A stretch of 37,601 nucleotides of DNA. It comes from Stentor coeruleus. Its lineage: Eukaryota > Ciliophora > Heterotrichea > Heterotrichida > Stentoridae. Positions 1 through 8,767 of the stretch are shown here, one piece after another. The stretch is from positions 1 to 37,601 of the forward strand of contig MPUH01000738.1 of NCBI GenBank assembly GCA_001970955.1, in the 5' to 3' direction. How positions within the stretch are numbered: position 1 is the first letter of the stretch; each line of letters starts with the position of its first letter. Both the position numbers and the translations under genes were made by a program. The notes below the pieces were generated by a model that saw nothing but the letters and a program-made list of their open reading frames with translations, was not told the origin of the DNA and did no database searches.

Positions 1-2
1 AA

Positions 3-191
3 GGTAAATGTGTGCAGTGTCTTATAGAAAATGGTGTATTTATTATCGATAGGCACTGCCCCAACTCAGAGAAAACTGAGTTATTCACTAGATAATTTGA
101 ATTTGAAGTGCCCATCAAGAAATTTCCAAAATATGTGATCATTAGAAAGAACACTATTTTGAAAGATCAAATTTGGGATGCTAAAAAATAA
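3..191 (+). pseudogene. possible decayed or partial coding end
   Basis: From position 3 one frame reads 30 protein-like codons, including C-x-x-C and a later H-C pair, to TAA at 93-95. The same frame then continues for 31 more protein-like codons to a second TAA at 189-191. Base composition here is less AT-rich than the spacer that follows. No 15-nt GT...AG intron removes the first stop. It could be the 3' end of a gene cut by the window edge, with the second stretch open by chance, or a decayed gene. No family is recognised, so no function is given. Confidence 0.25.
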
Positions 192-903
192 TACAAATTG
201 CTTAATGTTGGCTTAATGAAATCAAAATAAACAAATTTCAAAAATAGCTGACGTATACTATCAATACAATTAAAAACTTATTAAACACTCTTAACCATAA
301 AAGCCTTGTATATTTCATAAAATTTTGAAATTAACTTTATTGCAAGAAAATCCTCTACTAAAGTAGAGGAATTACAATTTAATTTGAAGCTTACTTTAAG
401 GGTTGTAATCACAATTATTTGATTGAAGTGCGTACATCTATGCGAATGCTGAAAGTTTATTCCACAAACTCTCAGTCTCAACTGTGGATCATCAAACACT
501 TGATGAAAGCATCTTTAAAACACAGCTAATGTGGTGAAGTGTGTGGAAAGAGTGTGGATATAATTTGAGAGAGCAGAAAATATACAAGCTAGCTATCTTT
601 ATACTTTCGGTAAACAAATTTTGAAGTGAGAGTTTTAACCAATTCTTTTTATTCTAATGAAGAAACTTCAGGAGTTTTAAAAATTGAGTAATTTCTTATA
701 AAAAGAAGCTAGTTATCAGTTATTCACATAATTACATAACTGGAAAATCTTTAAAAATCAATTGTTCAAAATTAAAAATTCAGAAAATCAAGAACCTGAA
801 GTTTTTCCATTACTAAAGGCGGCAGTTTCCAGCTTTTCAATATAGACCTTCAAAGAGCTCAAGAAACAGCATTAAAATTATCATAAAATTTATTAAGCTA
901 CCT
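192..903. other. gene-free stretch
   Basis: AT-rich spacer with no convincing reading frame. It holds one perfect inverted repeat at 351-370 (9-bp arms, 2-nt centre). No tRNA or snRNA signature was seen. Confidence 0.5.
351..370. repeat. short perfect inverted repeat
   Basis: TCCTCTACT and AGTAGAGGA form 9-bp complementary arms around AA. It could be a hairpin in a transcript or a protein-binding palindrome. Nothing around it decides between these. Confidence 0.5.
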
Positions 904-1101
904 TTAAAATTTAATTAATTCTTCTGCTTGCTTTATGAGCTCTAAACTGCTATGGGAAAGTGAAAAATTTTCATGCCTTAAGTCTTCAATATGTTTGTTT
1001 AATTAAAATTTAATTAATTCTTCTGCTTGCTTTATGAGCTCTAAACTGCTATGGGAAAGTGAAAAATTTTCATGCCTTAAGTCTTCAATATGCTTGTTTA
1101 A
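904..1101. repeat. 99-bp tandem duplication covering a gene's 3' end
   Basis: Positions 904-1002 and 1003-1101 are the same 99-bp unit, differing only at T994 versus C1093. The right copy is the last 32 codons plus TAA of the coiled-coil gene read on the minus strand. The left copy follows that stop in the same frame and ends in its own TAA at 904-906. Because 99 is a multiple of three, the second copy would be read in frame if the first stop were bypassed. Confidence 0.9.
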
Positions 1102-1782
1102 ATCATGGATAATCTGGTCGTGTGCTGTGTGGATTTTCTGTTTTTCAGACTCTAAAGTTAAAAAATCCTTGTTAACATCTTCAATGTCTTTGCAAATTGA
1201 ATCTATTTCGAGTTCTAATGTGTAAACTCTTGCTTTTATATTAAATAATTCTGTTTTTAGCAAATTTTCTTCTTTTCTTAAATCAAGAATACGCTTGCTG
1301 TACATTTTGCTTAGATCTTGAACGCTTATTTGTGTTTCCTTTTTATTTCTTTCAAGAATTTTTTTGCATTCTTGTAAATTTCTATATGATTGCATGTATC
1401 TTTCACTATAATATTCCTTTTTCGCGATAACTAATTCTTCAAGATTTTTTATTTTTTGTTTAGACTTTTCTATTGGACTAATTTCACTCGTTTTTGGTTC
1501 ATTAAATGCCTGCATAATTTTTTCGATAGATTTATCTTGTAATGTTGTGAATTTAAGTGCTTTAAAACATCCTGCTTCTCTATCGAAAGTTGGGGAATTT
1601 TCTATTTCAATCCTAGTAACATCTTTTGTTGTGATCGCTAATTTCATCATGCCTATCTTTAAAGGTAGTTCAGATGATGAATTATCATCTTCTTTTTGGG
1701 GAATTTCACCTAGAACTTCATTTAAGCATTTTTTTTTCAGTGGGCTTTCATCTGTTATTTTGATTTCAAGGACTTTTTTCAT
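1003..1782 (-). CDS. small coiled-coil protein, function unknown
   Basis: A 259-residue protein starting at an ATG preceded by very AT-rich sequence and ending in TAA. Residues 1-95 are of mixed composition with several acidic patches. From about residue 100 to the end the sequence is rich in Lys, Glu, Leu and Ile in heptad-like order, so a long coiled coil is likely and a structural or scaffolding role is possible. No catalytic motif is visible. The last 32 codons plus the stop are copied in tandem just downstream (904-1002), so the present stop may be the one made by the duplication. The next gene (PP2C) lies about 540 bp upstream on the same strand. No family is recognised. Confidence 0.75.
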   Translation of the reverse strand: MKKVLEIKITDESPLKKKCLNEVLGEIPQKEDDNSSSELPLKIGMMKLAITTKDVTRIEIENSPTFDREAGCFKALKFTTLQDKSIEKIMQAFNEPKTSEISPIEKSKQKIKNLEELVIAKKEYYSERYMQSYRNLQECKKILERNKKETQISVQDLSKMYSKRILDLRKEENLLKTELFNIKARVYTLELEIDSICKDIEDVNKDFLTLESEKQKIHTAHDQIIHDLNKHIEDLRHENFSLSHSSLELIKQAEELIKF

Positions 1783-2324
1783 TATATTATTATTAAAGAT
1801 ATTATATTTAAGAGTTTTTGTCCCAATAATTGAATCAGTTTTTGCTTTAAAGCCAAAATTTTCTAAGATCTCAACTGATGCTATTTTTTTTACGATGTTG
1901 TATTATTTGAAAATTTTGTGTGATAATGTTTTAAGAATGTTACTATTGTATAATATATATATTGAATTATTCACTATGAATTTAGCATGAAATAGAATAT
2001 ATTTGCAAATTATCTAAAAAATAATCAAATGATTAATAATAAATACATACTATATTTAAATAACACAATTTTTAAGTTTTATTTAAAATATTCTTCAGTT
2101 TTATTATAAGTTTTCTTAAATACAGAGAAATTTTATTAAATTAGAAATAAACAAACTTAATTACAATTAATATGTGAAGTTTGAACTTTAGTGATTTTTA
2201 GGTTAGAAGCATAAAGCATTTAAAAGATTAAAATATTATATGCTTGATAGTTTAGATAAATAGGTATGCGTACTAGAAAATATATATATTTAGCATATTT
2301 TAACCTTGAGATAACTTATTTCTA
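1783..2324. other. gene-free spacer
   Basis: AT-rich spacer between the PP2C stop and the coiled-coil gene start, both on the minus strand. No reading frame, RNA gene or repeat is recognised. It must hold the PP2C 3' end and the promoter of the coiled-coil gene. Confidence 0.5.
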
Positions 2325-3764
2325 CTACTTAGCAAACGGAATTCCTTCAATGCATTCAGCATCCACATCTTCTTCTTTCTCATCTTCTTTATTTGCATAA
2401 CTGCCACGTTTTGGATCAAATCGAGCTTTTTTAGCATTTGGATCTTTAGCTGGTATAAAGCTTCCTCTAATTGCATCCCCACGAACAACTCCAGGTACAA
2501 CTTGTTTTTGGTCTCTAAGAACATCTATAGTATTAAACTCAACCGTTTTCCTATCTATAGTAATTGCCGGCAATTGCGAAGGCTCAGGCTGAAGTGACCC
2601 AAATTCAATGACAATAACAGATATATCATCAATCATCACATCTTCATCTTCACATATTCCAAACCATCTATATCTAGCTTCTTCCCCAAGTAATTGAGCC
2701 ATAGTTGCGTTTTGTGGCTATATATATCTTACTCTTACAGGAAAAGTTTTTGGTCCAAATCTTTTAAGGCATTTCTTTCTATATCTTTCAACGAAATTGA
2801 CCACTTCAATATTTTCCATAACATCCCAAACACCATCTGAAGCCATAACTAAGAATTGATCTCTGAAAGGCACATAAGGAAAATAATGATATATAGGATC
2901 AGAAATAACACCTATTTCTTTAGCTAGGCCATCACCTATTGAGCGGGACATTGCTAGTCCAGGAAGAACACCATTTTTTTGCCATACTCTAAAAGGTCCT
3001 ACTTTGTTACCATAATCATCTGTAAGCTGCTGAACTTTTCCACCACACTTTTCAATCCTTGCTAGTTCTAAATCATGGTTTGGCTTTTGATCTACTGTGA
3101 GAACAATGGGTTTGAGTTGTCGAGTTGTCTCAATTTTTCTCACATATGGGTTGCTACTGGGTGGTGCTTGCTCTATTGGAGAGTTATCATTTGGAACTGT
3201 CCCTAATATTGCTCTTGAGTCCCCTACACTTGCCACATGCATTCCTGCATCAGTAATAAATGCAACTACAGCTGTTGTTCCTGAAAGTGTCGAGTCAATG
3301 TTTTTATCATTTTTCCTCAATTCATTATCGCATTCCTTGATTATACTCTCGATTGCTCGTTTTTCATCTGATAAAAATATTGAAAAATTCTCAATAAAAT
3401 ACTTTTTCATGAAGCTCCCACAAAATTTGGCAATATGCTGACCCTCTTTCCCATGACCATCGAATAAACCTAAAAGTAAAGTTTTTTCATGCTCAACACA
3501 AACAACCCCGTCTTGGCAATCCTTATTCACTAATTGTCGAGGATCCAATCCAGGTAATACACAAGCTGAAAGGAAAAAGTTTACATTGGTGAATGTAAAG
3601 TTGTTTGTCTCTTGAGATGTTGGCCCAGTTAGATGGAATTTCACTTCATCTCTGCGAAGAACTTTCCCTCTGGCATCCTTTTCTTTGATTTGGATAGTCA
3701 TCGGGTCAGAATATTCAATAGTTTCAGGCATATTAGTTTCTGGGTGAGTACAGCAATTCCCCAT
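2325..3764 (-). CDS. PP2C-family Ser/Thr phosphatase (PPM), one 15-nt intron
   Basis: A metal-dependent phosphatase of 474 residues after removal of the intron at 2718-2732 (exons 3764-2733 and 2717-2325). Motifs in order: Gln-Asp near residue 85, DGHG at 102-105, SGTTA at 161-165, GDSRA at 181-185, SRSIGD at 273-278, ASDGVWD at 308-314, and the final Asp pair (IDDIS, about 373-377), which lies in exon 2. All PP2C metal-binding positions are therefore kept. The N-terminus MGNCC fits N-myristoylation at Gly2 plus palmitoylation of Cys4/5, so membrane attachment is inferred. Without the splice the protein would stop four residues after residue 344 and lose the last metal-binding Asp. It starts 115 bp from a divergent GSK3-like kinase gene. 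The stop is TAG. Confidence 0.93.
2718..2732 (-). other. 15-nt intron in PP2C gene
   Basis: Sense sequence GTAAGATATATATAG, phase 0. Removing it joins two PP2C frames and completes the family C-terminus. If retained, its last three bases are an in-frame TAG. Confidence 0.92.
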
Positions 3765-3878
3765 TTATATATTCTTTGTATATATTCTCCATGGATCAAT
3801 ATTTTAGGGTTATTCTTCTATACAGGAACTAATAATATTTTATTCAATACAGGGCGCCATATTCAAATATAAATTTAA
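3765..3878. promoter_or_regulatory. shared divergent promoter region
   Basis: Only 114 bp separate the start codons of the divergent PP2C and GSK3-like kinase genes, so both core promoters and 5' leaders must fit here. No named element can be assigned. The inference rests on spacing alone. Confidence 0.45.
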
Positions 3879-4829
3879 ATGAGCAAATCAGTCAATAACC
3901 CTTTAGCACCAAAACCTGACCTAGATTTTTTGAGTATCCTTGGCTCAGGATCGTTCGGTACAGTGATAAAAGCTTATGATAATAACAACTACCGCCGTGA
4001 AGTTGCAGTGAAAAAATCTTCAAAAACTGGTAATGAAATCTCTCGCGAACTCCAAATTATGATTAAAACCAATCGGTCTAAGTATTGCGTTGAACTAATA
4101 GATGCTTTTTATACAGTAACTGAAATGAATGAAGTAATACAGAATTTGGTTTTGGAGTACATGCCAGAAAGTTTGGCTACAGTAATTAAAAGACTTCATC
4201 ACAACAAACAAAGATTCAGTGAAATTGAAACAGCAGAGATTATGTTCCAAATACTTAAGGGCTTAGAACACATACATGAACTTGAAATTATGCATAGAGA
4301 TATAAAACCTGAAAATATACTAATAAACTTTGAGACTTTGCAAACAAAAATTTGTGATTTTGGCAGTGCAAAGTCTGTCAAAGATGGAAAAAATATATCT
4401 TATGTTGTTTCAAGATTTTATCGGGCTCCTGAACTTATATTAGGATGTAGTGATTATGGTACTGAAATCGATATATGGGCTGCAGGATGCATTTTGATTG
4501 AGCTCTATATTGGACTTCCTGCGTTTATGGGTAGTAACGATAGCAATCAATTGATACAGTATCTAAATCTATTAGGAGGAATTCCTTTTAATTGCTCAAT
4601 TATATCTTCAAGCCCACTTCCTAAAGATATATTGAGGGCTATTACACTTATAGAAGGAAAAAATGATATACTTAATTTTTTCAAGCATTCTGAAAAACAG
4701 AAAATAGTTGCAGATTTAGTAAGTAAGATGCTAAATTACAATCCTAAAGAAAGATTTACAGCTAGTCAATGCCTTAATCATGAATTTTTTGATGATATTA
4801 GGCAAAAATATAAAATTGAATGTAATTAA
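3879..4829 (+). CDS. GSK3/shaggy-like protein kinase (CMGC group)
   Basis: A 316-residue protein that is almost only a kinase domain. Visible are the Gly-loop GSGSFGTV (22-29), the ATP-binding Lys in VAVKK (about 44-45), HRDIKPEN (139-146), DFG (160-162), and an activation loop SYVVSRFYRAPELI starting at 174. The Tyr at 175 matches the autophosphorylated Tyr of GSK3, and RFYRAPELI is typical of GSK3 and close CMGC kinases. By family, it phosphorylates Ser/Thr, often on primed substrates, in the cytoplasm. It lacks the long N- and C-terminal tails of animal GSK3. No intron is needed to keep the frame. It ends in TAA, 63 bp before the next same-strand gene. Confidence 0.92.
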   Translation: MSKSVNNPLAPKPDLDFLSILGSGSFGTVIKAYDNNNYRREVAVKKSSKTGNEISRELQIMIKTNRSKYCVELIDAFYTVTEMNEVIQNLVLEYMPESLATVIKRLHHNKQRFSEIETAEIMFQILKGLEHIHELEIMHRDIKPENILINFETLQTKICDFGSAKSVKDGKNISYVVSRFYRAPELILGCSDYGTEIDIWAAGCILIELYIGLPAFMGSNDSNQLIQYLNLLGGIPFNCSIISSSPLPKDILRAITLIEGKNDILNFFKHSEKQKIVADLVSKMLNYNPKERFTASQCLNHEFFDDIRQKYKIECN

Positions 4830-4892
4830 TAGTCTTTATGGTTTAATTATTATACTTTTGAAGCATTTTGGTATATAATTTGAACAATTAAA

Positions 4893-5744
4893 ATGGGAAA
4901 TTCTGAGATCAAACATAAATTCTGGGTAGCAATCACTGCTAATGATCCAGAGACAGTGCGTGCAATTTGCGAAAATCATCCACACTTCATAAACGAGCCT
5001 ATTTCAGATGATCAGAAAACAAGTGCAGTAACCCGGGCTGCATACTTAGACCGTCCTCACATACTAGCGGTTCTAGCATCGATGGGAGCGGACTTAAATA
5101 AGCCAGCAGGCTCAGGAATAACTGCTTTAATGTGGGCTGCAGCAAGAGGGAACGAAGAGTGTGTTAAATTTTTACTTAATTTCGGGGCTGACCCAACTAT
5201 AAAAGGTCCCTATGACCTGACAGCTATTGATTTCTCGATTTTATATGGCTATTATAACACTGCATATATACTGCATTTTCATGGGTATTCTCCTACTAAA
5301 TCCGCAGAAGAGTTCCTTGAAATCAAAACCAAAATGCAAACTTTATATGTAGACTTTCCTTGCATGCTTATGTCTCTAGAAAAAATGATTCCACCAGATA
5401 TTGTGCCATTCTTCACTCTGCCACCAATAAAACGTGAAGTAGAGCTCACAGATCCAGTTCGCGATCCAAATGAAACTTGGGGAAATTGGATTCATCGTGT
5501 TATGGACTTCGAAAAGCCTCCACTTGTAGAAAGAAACTCTTTACCAGAAGCGCTGCAGCCACAAAATACTATTTCAGGTAAGATGAAAATCCTTCTGAAA
5601 CTAGAAAATGCTCCTGTACCAGTTATTGAAGAAAAAAAGCAAGTTCCTGCTATTAAAGAAGGCCAAGATCATACTTTTGATGCTCACGATGCAAGAAAAA
5701 TACGTCATATGGATGAAAATGAAGATCAGGATAAGCGGATTTAA
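4893..5744 (+). CDS. ankyrin-repeat protein
   Basis: 283 residues. About four ankyrin repeats occupy residues 10-137, the clearest being GITALMWAAARGNEECVKFL with GAD at its end (75-100). The rest (about 140-283) is not recognised and ends in a charged tail. Ankyrin repeats bind partner proteins, and no catalytic motif is seen. The start MGNSE resembles the MGNCC starts of two other genes here, but residue 6 is Ile, a poor fit to the myristoylation consensus, so lipid attachment is uncertain. It lies 63 bp after the GSK3-like gene and only 27 bp from the convergent JmjC gene. The stop is TAA. Confidence 0.88.
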   Translation: MGNSEIKHKFWVAITANDPETVRAICENHPHFINEPISDDQKTSAVTRAAYLDRPHILAVLASMGADLNKPAGSGITALMWAAARGNEECVKFLLNFGADPTIKGPYDLTAIDFSILYGYYNTAYILHFHGYSPTKSAEEFLEIKTKMQTLYVDFPCMLMSLEKMIPPDIVPFFTLPPIKREVELTDPVRDPNETWGNWIHRVMDFEKPPLVERNSLPEALQPQNTISGKMKILLKLENAPVPVIEEKKQVPAIKEGQDHTFDAHDARKIRHMDENEDQDKRI

Positions 5745-5771
5745 GAAATAATAATTAGAAATTATTTTCTT

Positions 5772-7028
5772 CTAAGTCACTCTGTTAATTACGAAATTTA
5801 CTGCTTTTTTAACCATGAAGATTTTATGTCTTGTGAGTATTTCCTTCATTCTAAGAAAAACTTTCGATCCATCATAAAGATCATTTGTAAATTCAGTTAT
5901 TGGTTCAGTGTCGCATTCATCTAGTTTTTTCATAATTAAATAACCTTCTTCGGCATTAAGACTTTTGAGGAATTTAATTAATTCTTTGCTTTTCTTCATT
6001 TTAGTTAAGAGTCTTCTAACACTTGTAGGTGGAGCATTCTATTTAGAAAGTACGTAGAGAATTTGAATTATGCCATACTCTTCAAAAAGCTCGTTGATCA
6101 ACTCTGAATCTCCAGCTGATATATTTTCAAGGATTTTGGCGCTAATTTATTGTTACTCTAGCTTAGCATCATTAGCTTTTTTTTGTAAAACTTGATCTAT
6201 ACGCTTGACAGCCATTCGCTTGATAGCATTCCTAGTTATATAGACATCAAGCTCTCCTCTAAGATCTATTTATATCTCACCTATTGCAAGAGCTTGCTGA
6301 TCAATTCCTTTCCATGTGTAACTTAGTGCGACAGTGTTTTCTGAGCTTTCTACTCTATGCCACCAACCTTCAGGTATATACAAAATATCTCCTTTCTTTA
6401 AATTTATTTCATAAGCTGCTCTAGGACGATTTAAAGTATGATTGTGCACATCACTAATTACAGAATAAGACTTGAGCATTGCTGATGGTGGGACAAGCTC
6501 AACAAATTTGCTTCCATTAATAATGCAAAGTAGATTTTGATATGAATCATAGTGTGTTTCTGAGATAACAGGCTTCACATTCATCCAAAGATGCACATTT
6601 ACAGATTGATTAGATATCACATTTGGCTTTTTAATATCTTTTACGAGTGAGGATAAAGTGAGTTCTTCAAATAGTCCTTCGTCGCTTAAAAGTGGACATT
6701 GAGCCATATAGCAGTTAAAAGATTCATCTGAAGACTTGTTTAGGAATTCGAAAAAAGTCATGTCGATGTATTTTTGATCGACTCCTGAAAATGAGCTCAT
6801 TGAAACCGCAACACGAATTTTTGAGAAAAATGGAATCAACTCCATGAAGCGAATCCAAGGAGGCTGCCAAAGTTCAAGAGCTGGCCAAGCATTCATGCTG
6901 TTTACTATGACACAAGGACAATGCAAACGCGCGAACTCGCTAAATAGATCTCTGCTATATTTTTCCCCGTAAATATCTAAGATTGTTCCTTGAAGTAGCT
7001 TTTTTAATCTCTTCAGCCGCTTGGACAT
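5772..7028 (-). CDS. cupin-type JmjC-domain oxygenase, three 15-nt introns
   Basis: 403 residues after splicing four exons (7028-6281, 6265-6157, 6141-6054, 6038-5772). Residues 25-245 match the cupin_8/JmjC fold seen in HSPBAP1- and TYW5-like proteins: HYD at 159-161 and GWWH with His224 give the HxD...H iron site, and YIPEGWWHRV is the conserved strand around the second His. Members are Fe(II)/2-oxoglutarate dioxygenases. The substrate here cannot be told. Residues 250-403 form a helical, Lys-rich extension spread over the three small exons and match nothing I recognise. The start MSKRLKRLKK is strongly basic. Convergent with the ankyrin gene, 27 bp apart. The stop is TAG. Confidence 0.88.
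6039..6053 (-). other. 15-nt intron 3 of JmjC gene
   Basis: Sense GTACTTTCTAAATAG, phase 0, with GTAC instead of GTAA at the 5' end. Its terminal TAG is in frame if retained. Confidence 0.87.
6142..6156 (-). other. 15-nt intron 2 of JmjC gene
   Basis: Sense GTAACAATAAATTAG, phase 2. The first bases create TAA in frame if retained. Removal gives a continuous helical frame. Confidence 0.88.
6266..6280 (-). other. 15-nt intron 1 of JmjC gene
   Basis: Sense GTGAGATATAAATAG, phase 1, the only one of the six with GTG at the 5' end. It contains an in-frame TAA if retained. Removal continues the frame after the JmjC domain. Confidence 0.88.
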
Positions 7029-7652
7029 TTATCTAAATGATAATTAATTATTTCCATATGAAAATTAGCCATTTGTAATGATATTTCTCTATATTATAAT
7101 CTTGCCTGAGCTGTTGCATTTTTGCTTTGTATTATAGTCGAATTTTATTTAAGTTTTCTTCCTTTCAGTCTAATCATGATTTCTGTCACTTTTTTGATTA
7201 ATATTAGTATTCTGGTTTTTCTCTTAGGATAGTTTTTGATGTTCTCTCTGTAAGCTTTTCTGCATTTAACATTGGTCAGTTTTATATTTTATCTTATGGG
7301 ATGATCTTGTACGATGGATTCAATCTTAAATTCTACGCATATTGCATGGTATTCAGATCTCAAAGACTCGTATAGCGCTCTTTGCTTGCTATCTTTTTCA
7401 TATATATTGTTTTGGTGACTACATAGTTAGTGCGCATTGGGCCGCCGTTCTTTAACGAATCTATTTAAATTATAACTCAGTAATTACACAATTTAAATTA
7501 TTGATTTTAATATATATTTTGCAATTTCTTATGAAGCTTTCATTCACTCAATATTTAAGTCATTTTTGGGCTTTACTCATTAACTATAGGATTATTTTCT
7601 TTGGATGTCGCATTTATTAAAATAATCTCATATCAGAGATTCATTAAATTAA
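7029..7652. other. divergent intergenic region
   Basis: 624 bp between the divergent JmjC and pirin genes. The middle is T-rich on the plus strand and a little richer in G and C near 7420-7460. I see no reading frame, tRNA or known snRNA in it. It must contain both promoters. Confidence 0.5.
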
Positions 7653-8618
7653 ATGTTCGGAACTCTCTGTTTATACTGCTGCATCATAGGATACTATGAA
7701 TACATCGATACTTTGTCGATGCAATCCTGTTATTCAATAACTCAAAATAATCAGCTAAAAATGTCACGTGACATCAGAAAACTATTAAGAGTAATCACCC
7801 CAAATCGTCAAGGTGAAGGAGATGGTGCTGAAGTAAGGCGAATAATTGGCAGTCGTGAGTTAAGAAACTTAGATCCATTTCTTATGATGGACCATTTCGA
7901 AGTCCATAAGCCTCATGGGTTTCCAGATCATCCACATCGAGGATTTGAAACTGTGACATATATGATCGAAGGAATATGCAAGCACGAAGATTTCAAAGGA
8001 CATTCCGGGGAAATTGGCCCTGGTGATACTCAATGGATGACTGCAGGCCGAGGAATCATGCATGCAGAAATGCCTGGAACTGATCGAATGACTGGTCTTC
8101 AACTCTGGGTGAATCTTAAAGCTTCTGATAAAATGTGCGAGCCAGCTTATCAGGAAAAAACTAATGATTTGTTAGCAAAAGCTTCTAAGAATGGCATCGA
8201 TGTAACTATTATTGCTGGACAAAGTCTTGGAGTTAAATCTGAGACAGTAACAAGAACTCCAACTATGTATTTGGATTTTAAAATGCAACAAGGGGCTGTT
8301 TTAGAGCAAAATGTAGAAAGTGGGTGGAATGCTTATATGTATGTGCTTAGTGGAAGAGTTAAAGTTGAGAATACTGAGGTAAGAGCTAACCAAGCTGGGG
8401 TTTTCGATAAGAATGGGACTGTTTTTGTTATTTCTGCTTTAGAAGCTACGAGGTTTGTATTGTTGGCTGGTAGGCCGATAGGTGAGAAGATCGTCCAGTA
8501 TGGTCCGTTTGTCATGAATGAAGACCACGAAATTAACCAAACTATGAGAGACTACTCCATGGGGGTTAATGGCTTCGAAGGGGCACGGAATTGGCGATCA
8601 AGAATTGCTTCAGAATAG
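7653..8618 (+). CDS. pirin-family cupin protein
   Basis: 321 residues from this ATG. The pirin N-terminal cupin carries DHPHRGFET (His93, His95) and IMHAE (His137, Glu139), the 3-His/1-Glu iron site of the family. NLDPFLMMDHF and GPGDTQWMTAGRGIMHAEMP are hallmark stretches. Pirins are iron-binding proteins, nuclear cofactors in animals, and some have quercetinase activity. The role here is not known. Family members start at about Met37 (7761), so residues 1-36 may be extra or untranslated. I kept the longer start because the added stretch has coding-like base composition and the sequence before 7653 is AT-rich. The 285-residue form is the alternative. The stop is TAG. Confidence 0.92.
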   Translation: MFGTLCLYCCIIGYYEYIDTLSMQSCYSITQNNQLKMSRDIRKLLRVITPNRQGEGDGAEVRRIIGSRELRNLDPFLMMDHFEVHKPHGFPDHPHRGFETVTYMIEGICKHEDFKGHSGEIGPGDTQWMTAGRGIMHAEMPGTDRMTGLQLWVNLKASDKMCEPAYQEKTNDLLAKASKNGIDVTIIAGQSLGVKSETVTRTPTMYLDFKMQQGAVLEQNVESGWNAYMYVLSGRVKVENTEVRANQAGVFDKNGTVFVISALEATRFVLLAGRPIGEKIVQYGPFVMNEDHEINQTMRDYSMGVNGFEGARNWRSRIASE

Positions 8619-8767
8619 ATTAGATAATAACCATATTTTTTGAGAAAAAATTAAATGCAAGATGTTGAATGTTGTATTAGTTATAAAACAGTATATTCTA
8701 AGGTTATATTAAATAATGATAATTTTTTTTGAATGTAAACTATTATTACTAAAGATAAACTCTTATT

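Noticed and set aside
281-499. 72-codon open stretch on the minus strand
   Set aside because: It begins with GTG and not ATG, and shows no family or domain. Likely chance.
1547-1990. 147-codon plus-strand frame with hydrophobic runs
   Set aside because: Mostly the antisense of the coiled-coil gene at 1003-1782. The hydrophobic look comes from reading Lys/Glu codons backwards.
7029-7652. Less AT-rich patch (near 7420-7460) as a tRNA or snRNA gene
   Set aside because: No A/B box, cloverleaf or known snRNA sequence could be recognised.
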